Part shown: one piece after another, positions 44,001-56,400 of the stretch
How positions within the stretch are numbered: the stretch's first letter is position 1
How the letters are laid out: each line of letters opens with the position of its first letter
NCBI GenBank assembly: GCA_943736015.1
Contig: OX031068.1
Coordinates: 29,818,296-29,882,295, forward strand
DNA: 64,000 nt
Source of the DNA: Tridacna crocea
Taxonomy: Eukaryota; Mollusca; Bivalvia; Cardiida; Cardiidae
Reading direction: 5' to 3'
Made by a program: the position numbers and the translations under genes
Notes under the pieces: generated by a model
What the model saw: only the letters and a program-made list of their open reading frames with translations
What the model was told of the DNA's origin: nothing
Database searches by the model: none

Positions 44001-46020
44001 TTTAGCTCACCTGAGCACGAAGTGCTCATGGAGAGCTATTGTGATCGTGCTGTGTCTGGCGTCCGTCGTGCGTCGTCAACTTTTTACCTTGTGTACGCTC
44101 TAGAGGCCACAGTTTTGGTCGGATACTCATGAAAGTTGGTCAGGATGTTTGTCTCAATGAAATCTCAGACGAGTTCGAAAATGGGTCATGCGGGGGTCAA
44201 AAACTAGGTCAAATCTTAGAAAAACCTTGTGTACGCTCTAGAGGCCGCATTTTGAGTCGGATACTCATGAAAGTTGGTCAGGATGTTTGTCTCGATGATA
44301 TCTCAGACGAGTTCGAATATGGGTCATGTGCGGTCAAAAACTAGGTCACTAGGTCAAATCTTAGAAAAACCTTGTGTACGCTCTAGAGGCCGCATTTTGA
44401 GTCGGATACTCATGAAAGTTGGTCAGGATGTTTGTCTTGATGATATCTCGGACGAGTTCGAAAATGGGTCACGTGGGGTCAAAAACTAGGTCACCAGGTC
44501 AAATCTTAGAAAAACCTTGTGTACGCTCTAGAGGCCGCATTTTCAGTCGGATACTCATGAAAGTTGGTCAGAATGTTTGTCTGGATGATATCTCAAACGA
44601 GTTTGAAAGTGGGTCACGTGGGGTCAAAAACTAGGTCACCAGGTCAAATCTTAGAAAAACCTTGTGTACGCTCTAGAGGCCACATTTTCAGTCGGATACT
44701 CATGAAAGTTGGTCAGGATGTTTGTCTGGATGATATCTCGGACGAGTTCGAAAATGGGTCACGTGGGGTCAAAAACTAGGTCACCAGGTCAAATCTTAGA
44801 AAAACCTTTTGTACGCTCTAGAGGCCACATTTTCAGTCGGATACTCATGAAAGTTGGTCAGGATGTTTGTCTTGATGATATCTCAGACGAGTTTGAAAAT
44901 GGGTCACGTGGGGTCAAAAACTAGGTCACTAGGTCAAATCTTAGAAAAACCTTTTGTACGCTCTAGAGGCCACATTTTCAGTCGAATACTCATGAAAGTT
45001 GGTCAGGATGTTTGTCTGGATGACATCTCGGATGAGTTTGAAAATGGGTCATGTGGGGTCAAAAACTAGGTCACTAGGTCAAATCTTAGGAAAAACCTTT
45101 TGTACGCTCTAGAGGCCACATTTTCAGTCGGATACTCATGAAAGTTGGTCAGGATGTTTGCCTGGATGGTATCTCTGACAAGAACGAAAATGGGTCATGT
45201 GGGGTCAAAAACTATGTCACTAGGTCAAATCTTAGAAAAACCTTTTGTAGGCTCTAGAGGCCACATTTTCAGTCCGAAACTCTTGTAAGTTGGTCAGAAT
45301 GTTGGTTATGATGATATCTCAGACAGGTTTGAAAATGGGTCATTGGGGGTTAAAAACTAGGTCACCAGGTCAAATCTTAGAAAAACCGTGTATATGCTCT
45401 GGATGCCACATTTTCAGTCCAACACCCTTGAAAATTAGTCAGAATGTTTGCCTTTATAATATCTTGGATGAGTTTGAAAATGGGTCATGTTGGGTCAAAA
45501 ACTTGGTCAATAGGTCAAATGTTATAAACACCTTTTGTATGCTCTGGAGGACACATTTTCAGTCTGATACTCCTAAAACTTGTTCATAATATTTGTCCTG
45601 GTGATACCTTGAATGAGTTTGAAAATGGGTCATGTGGAGTCAAAAACTACGTCAATGGGTCAAATATTAGAAAAACCTTGTGTACACTCCAGAGGCTACA
45701 TTTTCTGCCTGATACTCTTCAGACTTGGTCAGAATGTTTGTTTTGGTGATGTCTCAAAAGAGTTTGATAATGGGTATTTGTCGGGTCCAAAACTAGGTCA
45801 CTTGATGAAATCTTAGAAGAACCTTTTGTACACTGTAGAGGCCACATTTTCAGTCCAATACTCATGAAACTTGGCCAGAATGTTTGTCTTATTGATATCT
45901 CAAAAGTGTTTGATGATGGGTAATGTCTGATAAAAAACTAGGTCACTGGGAAACTAGATGGTGCATTTTTGGTCAATAAACTCAGGTGAGCGATTTCAGG
46001 GCCATCATGGCCCTCTTGTT
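44001..46020 (+). mobile_element. pearl/Helentron-like non-autonomous element with 145-bp tandem core
   Basis: The 5' end is TTTAGCTCACCTGAGCACGA. The 3' end is CTCAGGTGAGCGATTTCAGG followed by a hairpin (GGGCC ATCAT GGCCC) and TCTTGTT. CTCACCTGAG/CTCAGGTGAG are subterminal inverted repeats. The interior (about 44091-45950) is about 13 tandem units, 145 bp in the uniform middle part and more diverged toward the right. This layout is that of bivalve pearl elements and Helentron-associated elements. Confidence 0.8.
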
Positions 46021-46315
46021 TGAAAAGTCAAGACCATTGCTGCTTAAGCTAAGTAAACTTCTATTCACATATTAACCAAATTAAGATAGCATCATCTTCA
46101 GAATGTAACGAAGGTTATTGAATAAAATCTATGCCAAATGATATAAGTTTGGGTGTTGAGCATAAAATCTATCAAAATTTGACACTTGTCTGAATCTGGA
46201 GGACAAATAAGACATGGCTGGTAAACTGAAATTTGCTTTGGGAGGGCACAAAACATTGTGCAGAAAGGAGAAAATGCTGGGTTAGTGGTTAAAAGGCTTT
46301 CAATAAATGTCCTCC

Positions 46316-46544
46316 TTAACCCTTTACCCCATAAGTCATTTCTAAAGTATCTCAAATTGACCCTAAATAACAGCAAGGATGAAGCCATTTCTTATGTGTA
46401 TACAACGCCTTTTGATAGCATAGAAAACATTGTGACGAAAGGTGAAATTGCTCGTCATGAGCAATTTCACCTTTTGTCACAATGTTTTCCAACGGCCCCT
46501 ACAAGCAATGCGTAAAAATGAGTATCAATGGAGTAAAGGGTTAA
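46316..46544 (-). repeat. family B TTAA element
   Basis: Bounded by TTAA at 46316 and 46541. Palindrome TGACGAAAGGTGAAATTGCTC GTCAT GAGCAATTTCACCTTTTGTCA. Confidence 0.9.
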
Positions 46545-46949
46545 GGTTGACAAAACTTTGGATTTTTTTTTTAATTTGCGGAAAGATCAAAATTTATTTC
46601 ATTTCGTAAACATCATTACAAATATTTTCATAAGTAGCAAGGGTTACCAGCATTTTCTCCTTTTCCCACAATATTTTCGAAAAGCTTCTTTCACAGGGTC
46701 ATAAAAACCAGTGAAACCAGTTGTTTGATAAAGGATTAAATTTGTCACCTTTACTTTGTTTTGTAATATTCTGTTGTCATTTCAAGTCAATAACTAGTCA
46801 CATTTTGATGTCACTATTCAACATTATTGTTTTTTGTTATGACTTTGTTTTGTAAAAAGTTGTTGAATATTAAACTGTAAAAGTTTTTTAACTTTGCATT
46901 TGTTTTTGACATTCTTTAACTTTTAGGGCAATTTGATATTCCCGATATG

Positions 46950-47403
46950 TTAACGCTTTATCACACAAACTTGACTTTTAACAACCCTCAGAAAGAATCC
47001 TTTTGAAAACATTGCAGGAAAAGAAGAAAATGATGGTAACCAGCATTTTCTCCTTTTCCAACATTGTTTTCTATCCTTTTCATAACAAGTTTCAATTTTG
47101 GAATCATATATATTTTTGTGTCTGCAACTGCTTTGAATTTGGACCACTCTAAAATTTTGTCGTTTGGTAAAGCATTAACCCATTACCACACAATCCCTAC
47201 TTTTGACGCCCCTGAGAAAGAAGCCTTTTGAAAACACTGTGGGAAAAGGAGAAAATGCTGGTAACCAGCATTTTCTCCTTTTCCCACAGTGTTTTCTAAC
47301 CTTTCCAGAACAAATTTCAATTTTTCAGTCACCTTTATTTTGTCGTCTGCAACTGCTTTCAATTTGGACCACTCTATAATTCTGTCGTTTGGTAAAGTGT
47401 TAA
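46950..47403 (+). repeat. two family A elements sharing a TTAA
   Basis: Forward copies 46950-47178 and 47175-47403. The second has CACTGTGGG arms with exact complement. Confidence 0.85.
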
Positions 47404-48129
47404 CCTTGTAAGTTATCCCTTATCAAACAATCAGGCTTGTCCCAATGAAAGCCGTTGCAGGCAACAAAATAGACTGGAAATAAAATAGACTGGAAATTAC
47501 AAATTCACCTTTGGAAGGGTGAAGAACATGTAGGGAAAAAGAAAAAAATGCTGGTTACCAATATTTTCTACTTTTCCCACAGAAAGGCCCTTTCCAAAGA
47601 ATTATTAAAAATGAAGATAATGTAATTATAGGGTTAACCACAGATATTTTTTATGAATAAATTAGACCGAAAGAATTGTAATTTTGGAATTTTTCTCCAG
47701 AATATAAATATGCAAAGCTGTCAGGGTAGATCAACATATCAGACTATATTATGTGCATTTATACTAGAGAAACAGACAGGATGATTCTAATATACCCTCG
47801 AAAACATTTATTTTGCAGAATAAAACAAAGAAGAGGACTGAGATGGTAAATTCAAATAAACAATGAAAGCATGTTCAATCTTCAGTATTTCATTGCAGAC
47901 AACCACAGAATAGAGTAACAAGATAAAAATTGGTAAAAACAGATTTTGCGTACATGATGTTAAAAGATGAAACAAAAAAGATGGAAAAGGAAAATATACG
48001 ATGGAACTTGATGACAATGGCAGATTATAATCGGCACCAGCATACAGTCACTTTTTCAGATTATTATAAACAATCGTTTTTAGTTTTCTGGTAGTAATTT
48101 AACTTTGACTTACTGCTGTGCAGTCATTT

Positions 48130-48358
48130 TTAACTCATTACCAAACGACAATATTTTAGGTTTTTCCAAATCGAAAGCATTTGCAGATAACAAAATAAAA
48201 GTGACTGAAAATTTGAAATTTGTTTTGTGAAGGGTAGAAAACATTGTGGGAAAAGGAGAAAATGCTGTTTACCAGCATTTTCTCCTTTTTCTACAATGTT
48301 TTCTAAAGACTTTTTTCTCAGGGGCGTCAAAAGTAGGGATTGTGTGGTAATGGGTTAA
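48130..48358 (-). repeat. family A element
   Basis: Full-length reverse copy, TTAA at both ends, centre GCTGTTTACCAGC. Confidence 0.85.
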
Positions 48359-48741
48359 GGCTTTACAAGAACACACTCATTTTCCTACCCAAGTTGAGAT
48401 CACTATCTCGGATATATTTGACTACTATAAACAGACTTTAGAAACATTCTCAAGTGGACAAAATGTTGCAATCTCAGCTCAGTGAATCGAAGGACTGAAG
48501 TAGTTTTAACAGACTGAAATCCATTATTATGCCGAGTTGAGTGTGAAATGTTGTGTTAACTTAGAATTCAAGAATGCTTCTAAACACTGTTGATATTAGC
48601 AAAATGGGTTTGAAGTAACCACCTCAACTTAAAATTGGAAAATGTGTCTGTTAGCAGATTTGAGTAAAATAAGAGACTTCTGTTTTTCCAAGAAAGCAGG
48701 CCCAGATTTACCAAAAAAGCCTTCAGTGAACTCACAAGGAG

Positions 48742-48960
48742 TTAACTCCTTACCTGATGACAAAATTGTACACTTAACAATATTGAAAGCACTTGAAGGG
48801 GATACATGTAACTCAAATGGTAGAATATTATGTTTTTTAAGAGGAAGAAAACATTGTTCAAAAAGGTGAAAATGCTGGTCACCAGCATTTTCTGCTTTTC
48901 CAACAATATTTTCAAAAGCCTTTTTCCAGGTCATAAAAGAAACAAGTCTGGTTTAGGGAG
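48742..48960 (-). repeat. family A element
   Basis: Reverse copy from TTAA 48742 with core AATGCTGGTCACCAGCATTT; right end decayed. Confidence 0.7.
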
Positions 48961-49103
48961 AAACTGCAAAATTAATTTCTGGACTTTAACAAAAGTAAAA
49001 ACAGTGTAAATTCTTTACCTAAGATGCCAATTTGAGGCTCTTCCATTTCAGCAGCAAATAAAGATATGATGTCAGAAATATGAACAAATGAGGATATAAA
49101 TAT

Positions 49104-49232
49104 CTAATTGAGTGGAAAACATTGTGGGAAAAGGAGAAATTGCTCGTTACGAGCAATTTCTCCTTTTCCCACTATGTTTTCAAAAGCTGTCTGTTGTTGA
49201 TACGCCAAAATGAGTATCTATGGAGTAAAGGG
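49104..49232. repeat. A/B hybrid TTAA element
   Basis: The outer palindrome (AACATTGTGGGAAAAGGAG) is of family A, the centre (AAATTGCTCGTTACGAGCAA) is of family B, and the right terminus (GAGTATCTATGGAGTAAAGG) is of family B. Confidence 0.75.
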
Positions 49233-49509
49233 TTTATTTTTAACCACAAAATCCTATGTTTTCAGAACCCTGAAGAAGACAGTTTTCGAAAACATTGTGG
49301 AAATGGGAGAAAATCCAGGTAACCAGCATTTTCTATTTTTCTCGCAGTTTGCAAAGCAAATATAAACAGAAATCACTTGAACCACATATATTTAGTGATC
49401 TGCAAATGTTTTCAATTTGATAAAGACAAGAATTTTGTGGTCTTGTAAAGAGGTATATTATTAAATACTTTGTTACCAATACCAAAACAGTTTTTTGCAT
49501 AGTCCTTTA

Positions 49510-49742
49510 TCGACTCTTTACCAAACGACAAAATTTTAGACTGGTCCAAATTGAAAGCATTTGTGGACGACAAGATAAATGTGAATCAAAAATTGAAATT
49601 TTATTTGGGGGGGGGGGGGGGGAACATTGTGGGAAAAGGAGAAAATGCTGGTTACCAGCATTTTCTCCTTTTCCCACAATGTTTTTCAAAGGTTTCTTTT
49701 GTAAAGGTCGTTAAAACTCAGTATTGTGTGGTAAATGGTTAA
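49510..49742 (-). repeat. family A element with a 16-G run
   Basis: Reverse copy. The usual GGGAAGGGTAGAAAACATTG has become a run of 16 G (49607-49622) followed by AACATTG. The rest is intact. Confidence 0.85.
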
Positions 49743-50012
49743 ACACACAAAAAAATATATACAAATAGACTAGTTGGTAACATTTGCAGTCAATAAAATT
49801 TAAAGCATTTGGGATAAACAATTTAGATGTGGCACAAATAATGAAACTCTTTCATTGGGTTGAAACACTTGTAGAAATGGAGAAAAAGCTGGTTACCAGC
49901 ACTGTTTCCTTTTCCAACAATATTTCCAAAGGTCTTCCCTTATGGTTGTTAAGCCCAACTCTGTGGAATAGGGATGTTTTACGAGATGATCTGATTTTTT
50001 TAGCACTCTTTA

Positions 50013-50242
50013 GTTATCCCTTTCCCAAACAATCCCTGGTTTTTACGGGTCTCGAATAATAGCCTTTTGAAAACATAGTTGGAAAAGGAGAAAATGCTGT
50101 TAACCAGCATTTTCTCCTTTTCCCACAATGTTTTCTATCCTATTATAGACAGAAGTCATCTTTTCAGCAAGAGTTGAATTGTCGTCTGCAAATGCTTTCA
50201 ATTTGGTTTAGTCCAAAAGTTTGTCGTTTGGGAAAGGGTTAA
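50013..50242 (+). repeat. family A element (TTTCCCAAACAATCCCTGG subtype)
   Basis: Forward copy of the subtype whose ends read CCCTTTCCCAAACA / GTTTGGGAAAGGG and whose body has CTTTTCAGCAAGAGTTGAAT. The same subtype is at 5243 and 55423. Confidence 0.8.
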
Positions 50243-50513
50243 AAGGCTTTTGAAGACAATGAGAAATAGTATGAGACAAAGAGAAAAGACTGGCAACAAA
50301 ATGTCATCTTGTTTACCCACAGTGTTTTCAACAATTTTACAGATACATCTCACCATTTGAGCCACATCAAATTGATCTTCCACATATGATCTGAATATAA
50401 ATGAGTCTAAATTTTTGGATAAGTGTTCATGAATGTGAATTTAAAAGCCAGTCTTTTTACCTTCTTATCTTGTTTGAAAGTTATTAACCAAATAATCCAG
50501 TGCTTTAACAACC

Positions 50514-50724
50514 TTAACCCATTACAACACAATCCCTACTTCTGATGACCCTGAGTAAGAAGCCTTTGGAAAACATTGTGGTAACCAGCATTTCCTCCTT
50601 TTCCCCACAATGTTGTCTACCCTTCACAAAACGAATTCCAAATTTCAAGTCACTTTTATTTTGTTGTCTGCAAATGCTTTCAATTTGGACAAGTCTATAA
50701 TACTGTTGTTTGGTAATTAGTTAA
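50514..50724 (+). repeat. family A element with deleted left arm
   Basis: TTAA at both ends. The left palindrome arm is shortened to ACATTGTGGTAACCAGCAT. Confidence 0.8.
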
Positions 50725-51299
50725 GGAGATAATGCTTTTATCCATCATTTTCTCCTTTCCCCACATTATTTTTTCCTTGTTCAAGGCAAATCTCATCATT
50801 TGCGACACACTTAATTTGTTGTCTGCAAATGCGGACAAGTAAAAATGATGTTGATTGGTAAACAATCAAGCAAGAAACAAGAAAAGGAGAACACAAAATG
50901 AGTACTGACTACTCTAAATTAGAATAATATTTACAATAAGAAGATATATAATTTTCATTAATATGTTTAAAAATGGCTTTCATGTACACAATGAGAAAGA
51001 TGATGTGAATTTAAAAGGTGAAAACTACTGCGCTTGTCAAAGAAAATGTATCACAAGCCTAACTTCTTATATTTCAAAGATGTCACAAGCTATATGGCCA
51101 CATGTTCAGTATTAACTCTTTGTTACATTGTAAAATTTTAGAAAGCATTTGAAGACAACAAACTGAATGTTGCTAAAAAATTGGTTCTGTATTTCATAAG
51201 GTACCAAACATTGTTGGAAAAGGAGAAAATGATGGTTACCAGCATTTTCTCCTTTTCCAACAGCGTTTTCAAAAGACTTCTTCCTAAGGGATATTAAAA

Positions 51300-52070
51300 T
51301 TCAAGACTGTTTGGTAATATGACCCTAAACATGTATTTCTTTCAATAACTTGATGTTCAGAGAAACACTCAACAGTTTAAAAATCACATGATCCTTGTCA
51401 CATGACAATCACATGGTCTGTGAACTATGAACTCTATGGTCTTATAGGACTTCTATCTGTTCTGGGCTTTTTTGATACCGGGGAACCAATGTGGGTCTGA
51501 AAATACAAACATTGGAATTAAGACACATCACAAATGCTGGTAAGCAACATTTTCTCCCTTTCCATCAATGTTTTATACCCCATTAGTGAACTTCAATTTG
51601 CTTATAATGATTTCAAATACGTCATCTTCAGATGTTTTCATCCCTGAAAAGTGTAAAGTTGTTTTGAAACTGTTTTCCAACTGGTGGTTGGAAAACGCCC
51701 AGTCTAGGCCATCTTGAAAGCTGATAACCAGCATTTCTCCATTTTCCAAAATGTTTCCTTCCTCATCACTGAACTTCAGTTTATTTGTTCTGATTAGTGA
51801 TTTGTCATGTTAAGATGCTTTGATCTTCAAAGGGTCATAAATCTGTCATTTAGGAAATGGGTAGCTAGTTGGTGGCTCGGCAACTTCCCATATGCGATCA
51901 AAACCTTCTGCTATCAGGATTTGAATTGAACATTCAATCTTCCTGCTCTGCATCCATGGCCATAATAACTTTTCTACTGTGCTATCAAGATACCATAAAT
52001 CAATCATCAACCTTCATATCTGGATATCCTGATGACTGAGCCAAAGACACAAAGCTCATATGAATTTTTA
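51300..52070. other. stretch between the two genes, decayed repeat fragments only
   Basis: Isolated fragments such as AATGCTGGTAAGCAACATTT and GATAACCAGCATTTCTCC suggest old family A copies. No exon or complete element seen. Confidence 0.4.
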
Positions 52071-52075
52071 ATATA

Positions 52076-52307
52076 TTAACCCATTACCACTTGAGAAAAA
52101 TTTAGACTGGTCCAAATTGAAAGCATTTGCAGACGACAAAAAAATAAAGCTGACTGAAAAATTGAACTTTGTTCTGGGAAGGGTAGAAAACACTGTGGGA
52201 AAAGGAGAAAATGCTGGTTACCAGTATTTTCTCCTTTTCCCACAGTGTTTTCAAAAGGCTTCTTTCTCAGGGGCGTCAAAAGTAGGGATTGTGTGGTAAT
52301 GGGTTAA
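52076..52307 (-). repeat. family A element with CACTGTGGG arms
   Basis: TTAA at both ends; left arm AAAACACTGTGGGAAAAGG and right arm CCTTTTCCCACAGTGTTTT. Confidence 0.88.
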
Positions 52308-52549
52308 GGGTTAGACATGCTTAAACAAATGGGGTTTGATGCAGCTCTGTGGTTCATAATACCAAATAAGGCATCACATACTTATTGATCCATAAAACTT
52401 TTTTTTCCCCCAACATTACACTGAATCACACGGTAGCTCGGTGCTGCAGACATGAAGACAATTAACAAATAGCAAAATGTTCTGAACCATATCAACCTGC
52501 ACTGACTATACAGTCTGACTTAGGTCAATACCTCTTGCAGATCTATGCA

Positions 52550-52761
52550 CTAACCCTTTACCAGGTGACAAAATTTTAGCCTTGTCCAAATTGAAAGCAC
52601 TTGAAAGACGACAATATTAGTGTGGCAAAAATCTCGTAATTGTTCATTGATAAGGTACAAAACATTGTGGGAAAATGAGAAAATCTCCTTTTCCAACCAT
52701 GTTTTCAAAAGGCTTCTTTTAAAGGGTTTTCAAAAGTATGGACTGTGTGGTAAAGGGTTAA
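52550..52761 (-). repeat. family A element with shortened hairpin
   Basis: Reverse copy. The palindrome centre is deleted (GGGAAAATGAGAAAATCTCC). It ends at TTAA 52758. Confidence 0.75.
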
Positions 52762-53278
52762 ATCCTTGTTACACAGATATTGCTCAAATATTTTACAAAG
52801 CCATCTGCAGCCTATTATGTCAGATGGCAGCATTTTACCTATTTCCCAAACAAAACTAGAGCTGTCACTGAATGTGACTTAATACCCCTGTCAGTGCTTT
52901 GACAGAAACAGGCAATTACTTGTAGAAGGATGGACACACAAACAGACACATAGTCAAACAGGCTGATTCCAGTATACCCCTGAAAACATTTGTTTTGCGC
53001 GAGTATAAAAATTTCCTGAAAATGAAAACATTTTGAAAGCGATAGACTACATGTGAGTCCATAGAGGAAATTTTTCTCCATTAGGATATAAAAACATTGT
53101 AGGTAAAGGAGAATATGCTAGTTACTAACATTTTTTCTTTTTCCCACACTGTTGCCAAAGGCAATCTTTCTCAAGTTTATAAAAACATCATTTTCTCCTC
53201 TTCCTACAATGTTTTGAAAAAGCACTCTTTGTCAAAACTTGAGGTTGTGTGGTAAAAGGATTAAGGCACACACTAAAA

Positions 53279-53485
53279 TCATGGAACAATCCAAAACCAG
53301 TTATACATAAAAACATGTACCCTTTGCCATTTTTCCAGTAACTTGCTATATTCTATACTATAAAACGAGAAGACTTCGTCACAATCTTTCCTGACTCGAC
53401 TTTGTTCCGGGTTGTAAAGATGACAGTTATCTCGCACTAGCATCATGTCCGCATGGAAATCCTCAAATATGATATATTTTCCAGA
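53279..53485 (-). CDS. bromodomain exon: helices B and C, probable C terminus
   Basis: From acceptor ATTTACAG the frame codes SGKYIIFEDFHADMMLV, RDNCHLYNPEQSRV and CDEVFSFYSIEYSKLLEK, then reaches a TGA at 53281-53279. The Asn of LYNP is the conserved acetyl-lysine ligand. The last 20 or so residues are hydrophobic and unlike a bromodomain, so the real exon may end earlier at a GTACAT donor near 53330 and continue into an unseen exon. A TTAA repeat end lies about 15 bp past the TGA. Confidence 0.8.
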   Translation of the reverse strand, partial: SGKYIIFEDFHADMMLVRDNCHLYNPEQSRVRKDCDEVFSFYSIEYSKLLEKWQRVHVFMYNWFWIVP

Positions 53486-56400
53486 CTGTAAATGTAAAAT
53501 GAAAATGTGTTAACACATCCTGAACTTGTGCTTAGAATAATTGCATCCTATGGATACTAAGCATAAGTTAAGTTTCTTCTGCCAAAAATGAATATGAAGA
53601 TCAGATTGCACAAAGACTGCAGCCTGATCCTAAGCTACTCTGCTTGGATTTCAAGGTAGATAACCTGTATATTTTCAGTGGGTAGCAGATGGGGCATGCT
53701 CTGTGAAAAACGGGCTTATTGCACCAGCAAAAACTATCAACTCAGATCAGTCTGACTTGGACCGAAACTTTTTGCAATTAGTAAATTTAATGCATGTCAT
53801 TGGACCAGTCTATCTCATGACTAAGTTAACTTTTAGACAAAATGGATTTTAAGGATCTATCAGTAAGCCAGGGCCCGTATTCACCAACCATTCTAAAGAA
53901 CGTTCTTTGTCTTATTCTCCAGAATTTTCTGCATTTGTCAGTAACACGACTTCTGATTGGCTAAACCATTCGGTTTAGCCAATCAGAAGTTGTGTTACTT
54001 ACAAATGTAGAATTCTTTGGAGAATAAGACTAAGAATATTCTCAAGAACGGTTGGTGAATACGGGCCCGGATATAATGAATCAGTGATCTGTTTAGCCCC
54101 GTTTGTCAGAGCAGGACTCAAATATACTGATGCAGACTTGTTGAGGCATTATGCTCTAATTCATAAACACTGGATAGATGATAGGTTACAAAAAATGTAA
54201 TATCATGGTTGTTTTTTCCCCTAAAATATCTAATAATGTAGTTTCAAGCTCTGTTGATTTACCCTGTTCACAAAATCATTGACAGTTCAAAGCCTTCTTC
54301 ATGCCAAGAGTACAGCATTTGCAACATACATAAATATATTGAAAGACCTTCAGTCAAAACAGTGACTCAATACTAGAAAACACATCTAGGTTTGTTTCAA
54401 GAAATAGAGATAAAAAGAATATGAAATATTTATGGCCAACAGTGCTATCATAACCAATAATTCACAATGTTTTCCTACTTATCACATAAAATCTTAGCAC
54501 TATGCATGCAAAAATATTTGACTGACAATCAAAAGATTTGTTTGAAATCAGACAGCTACCTCTAATTTTTTCTTGATGGTTCCAAAATCCATTGGATTTT
54601 CAACAATAGCATAGTAATCTGGGGCATCTTCTGGGTCCACTGAAGTATTAAAGGATAAACAATGGTAACATAAATATAAGAAATCTAGACTTGTCCATAT
54701 CAAAGCATCTAAGATAAAAACTAAACGTTGCTCAAATAATCTAAATACTGATTACCAGCATTATTCTCTCTTTACTGCAATGTTTTCTGAAGCCTTCTTC
54801 CATAAAGTCATACAGGCATGGGGTCATTTGATATAGTTTAGATGCTGATGTCACTTTTGACTTAGCCCTTTCCCAAACAATCCCTGGTTTTTCAAATGCT
54901 GGGAAAAAGCTCTTGAAAACACTGTAGGAAAAGGAGAAATTGCTGGTAACCAGCATTTCTCCTTTTCCCACAGTATTTTCTACCCTTTCATAGACAGAAA
55001 TCATCAATTGTATGACATTTGATCTGCCATCTACAAACACTTTTAACTCTTTCCCAAACAGCAAATCTTCAAACAGACCAAACTGAAAGCATTTTGCAGA
55101 TGAAAAATTAACAATTGCTAAAAAGATGATTTTTCTATATGATAGGGTAGAAAACATTGTGGTAAAGGAGAAAATAGTGGTTACCAGCATTTTCTCCTTT
55201 TCCTGACCCATAAAAATCAGGTTTTGTTTGGGAAAGGGTTAACTTGGTCAAATCCATAATTTTGTGGTTTAGGAAACGGTTAAGAATAAAACAAATTTGG
55301 AACAATCACATACTATTTAAGATAAAGGCTTTCAGGAATAGTCTTAATCAAAAGCTAGGCATAACCGAGTCAAAAACATTTTGATGGCTACCAGCCTTTT
55401 GCATAGGTTCCCCTGTGAATAGTTAACCCTTTCCCAAACAATCCCTGGTTTTTACGGGTCTGGAAAAGTAGCCTTTTGAAAACATTGTGGGAAAAGGAGA
55501 AAATGCTGGTAACCAGCATTTTCTCCTTTTTCCACAATGTTTTCTATCCTATCATAGACAGAAATCATCTTTTCAGCAAGAGTTGAATTGTCGTCTGCAA
55601 ATGCTTTCAATTTGGTCTAGTCCAAGTTTGTCGTTTGGGAAAGGGTTAACAACTAGTCCAGGTTTGAAGTACATGTCTACAGTAATAAGAAAGACATTAT
55701 AAATTGTCAAAGTTTTTCAAGCACAATGACAACAAGAAAAGACAACAACAGGATCTTCATTAACAGCTGAGCTAGAAATTACAAAATATAGACCAATTCT
55801 CAGTAACAAAAGGATTTTCTCAAACAAAGGCTTTGAAACTGACCTGGCTGGGTGAACCATGCTGCTGCATTCAGATCACTCTTCTCCCTGTTTACACCTC
55901 TATACTTGGATACCTTGTTCAGAACTCTGTAAAGAAAAATTTGACACTTGACAAGTAATTCTGTAATTAGCAGTCATACTTGAAACCTTTTTCAAAATGA
56001 TTTACTCTTTACCAAACCAGAAAATTAGAGACCAATCAAAAACGAAGGCATTTGCAGGTGACAAAATACAAGTGACTGAAAAATTGAAATTTGGTTGGGG
56101 GAAAACATTGTGGGAAAAGGAGAAAATGCTGGTTACCAACATTTTCTCTATTTCCCACAATTTTTTCAAAAGGTTTTCGTCTCGGGGTCGTTAAAAGTTG
56201 GGATTGTGTGGTAGATTTAAATGGTTTTAATCTTTTTTCTGCTAAATAACTAAATTTAAAATTTCAATTCAATATTAAACCAAAATATTGCTGTTTCAAA
56301 GTTTTGAGGAACAATATCTACGTATTGGACAGTGTAGATCTAAGATCAGACTGCACATTCTGTGCAGTCTGATCTTGATCTTCACTGTCCACAAGAGGTC

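Larger units (their letters stand above)
43399..46035 (+). repeat. family A element carrying two nested insertions
   Basis: A begins TTAACCCTTTACGAAACGAT at 43399, is interrupted by a 404-bp element (43431-43834), resumes with its palindrome (about 43863-43935), and is interrupted again at about 44001 by the pearl-like element. The right terminus seems to resume as TTTGAAAAGTCAAG after 46020. Confidence 0.65.

Noticed and set aside
44129-45816. Six 71-codon ORFs in a row plus longer ones in the tandem array
   Set aside because: The starts are spaced exactly 145 bp, the period of the tandem DNA repeat. They are a by-product of the pearl-like core.
54741-55211. 156-codon minus-strand ORF between bromodomain exons
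   Set aside because: It spans two family A copies and contains GENAGNQHF/KEKMLVT-type repeat translations. The bromodomain exons join without it.
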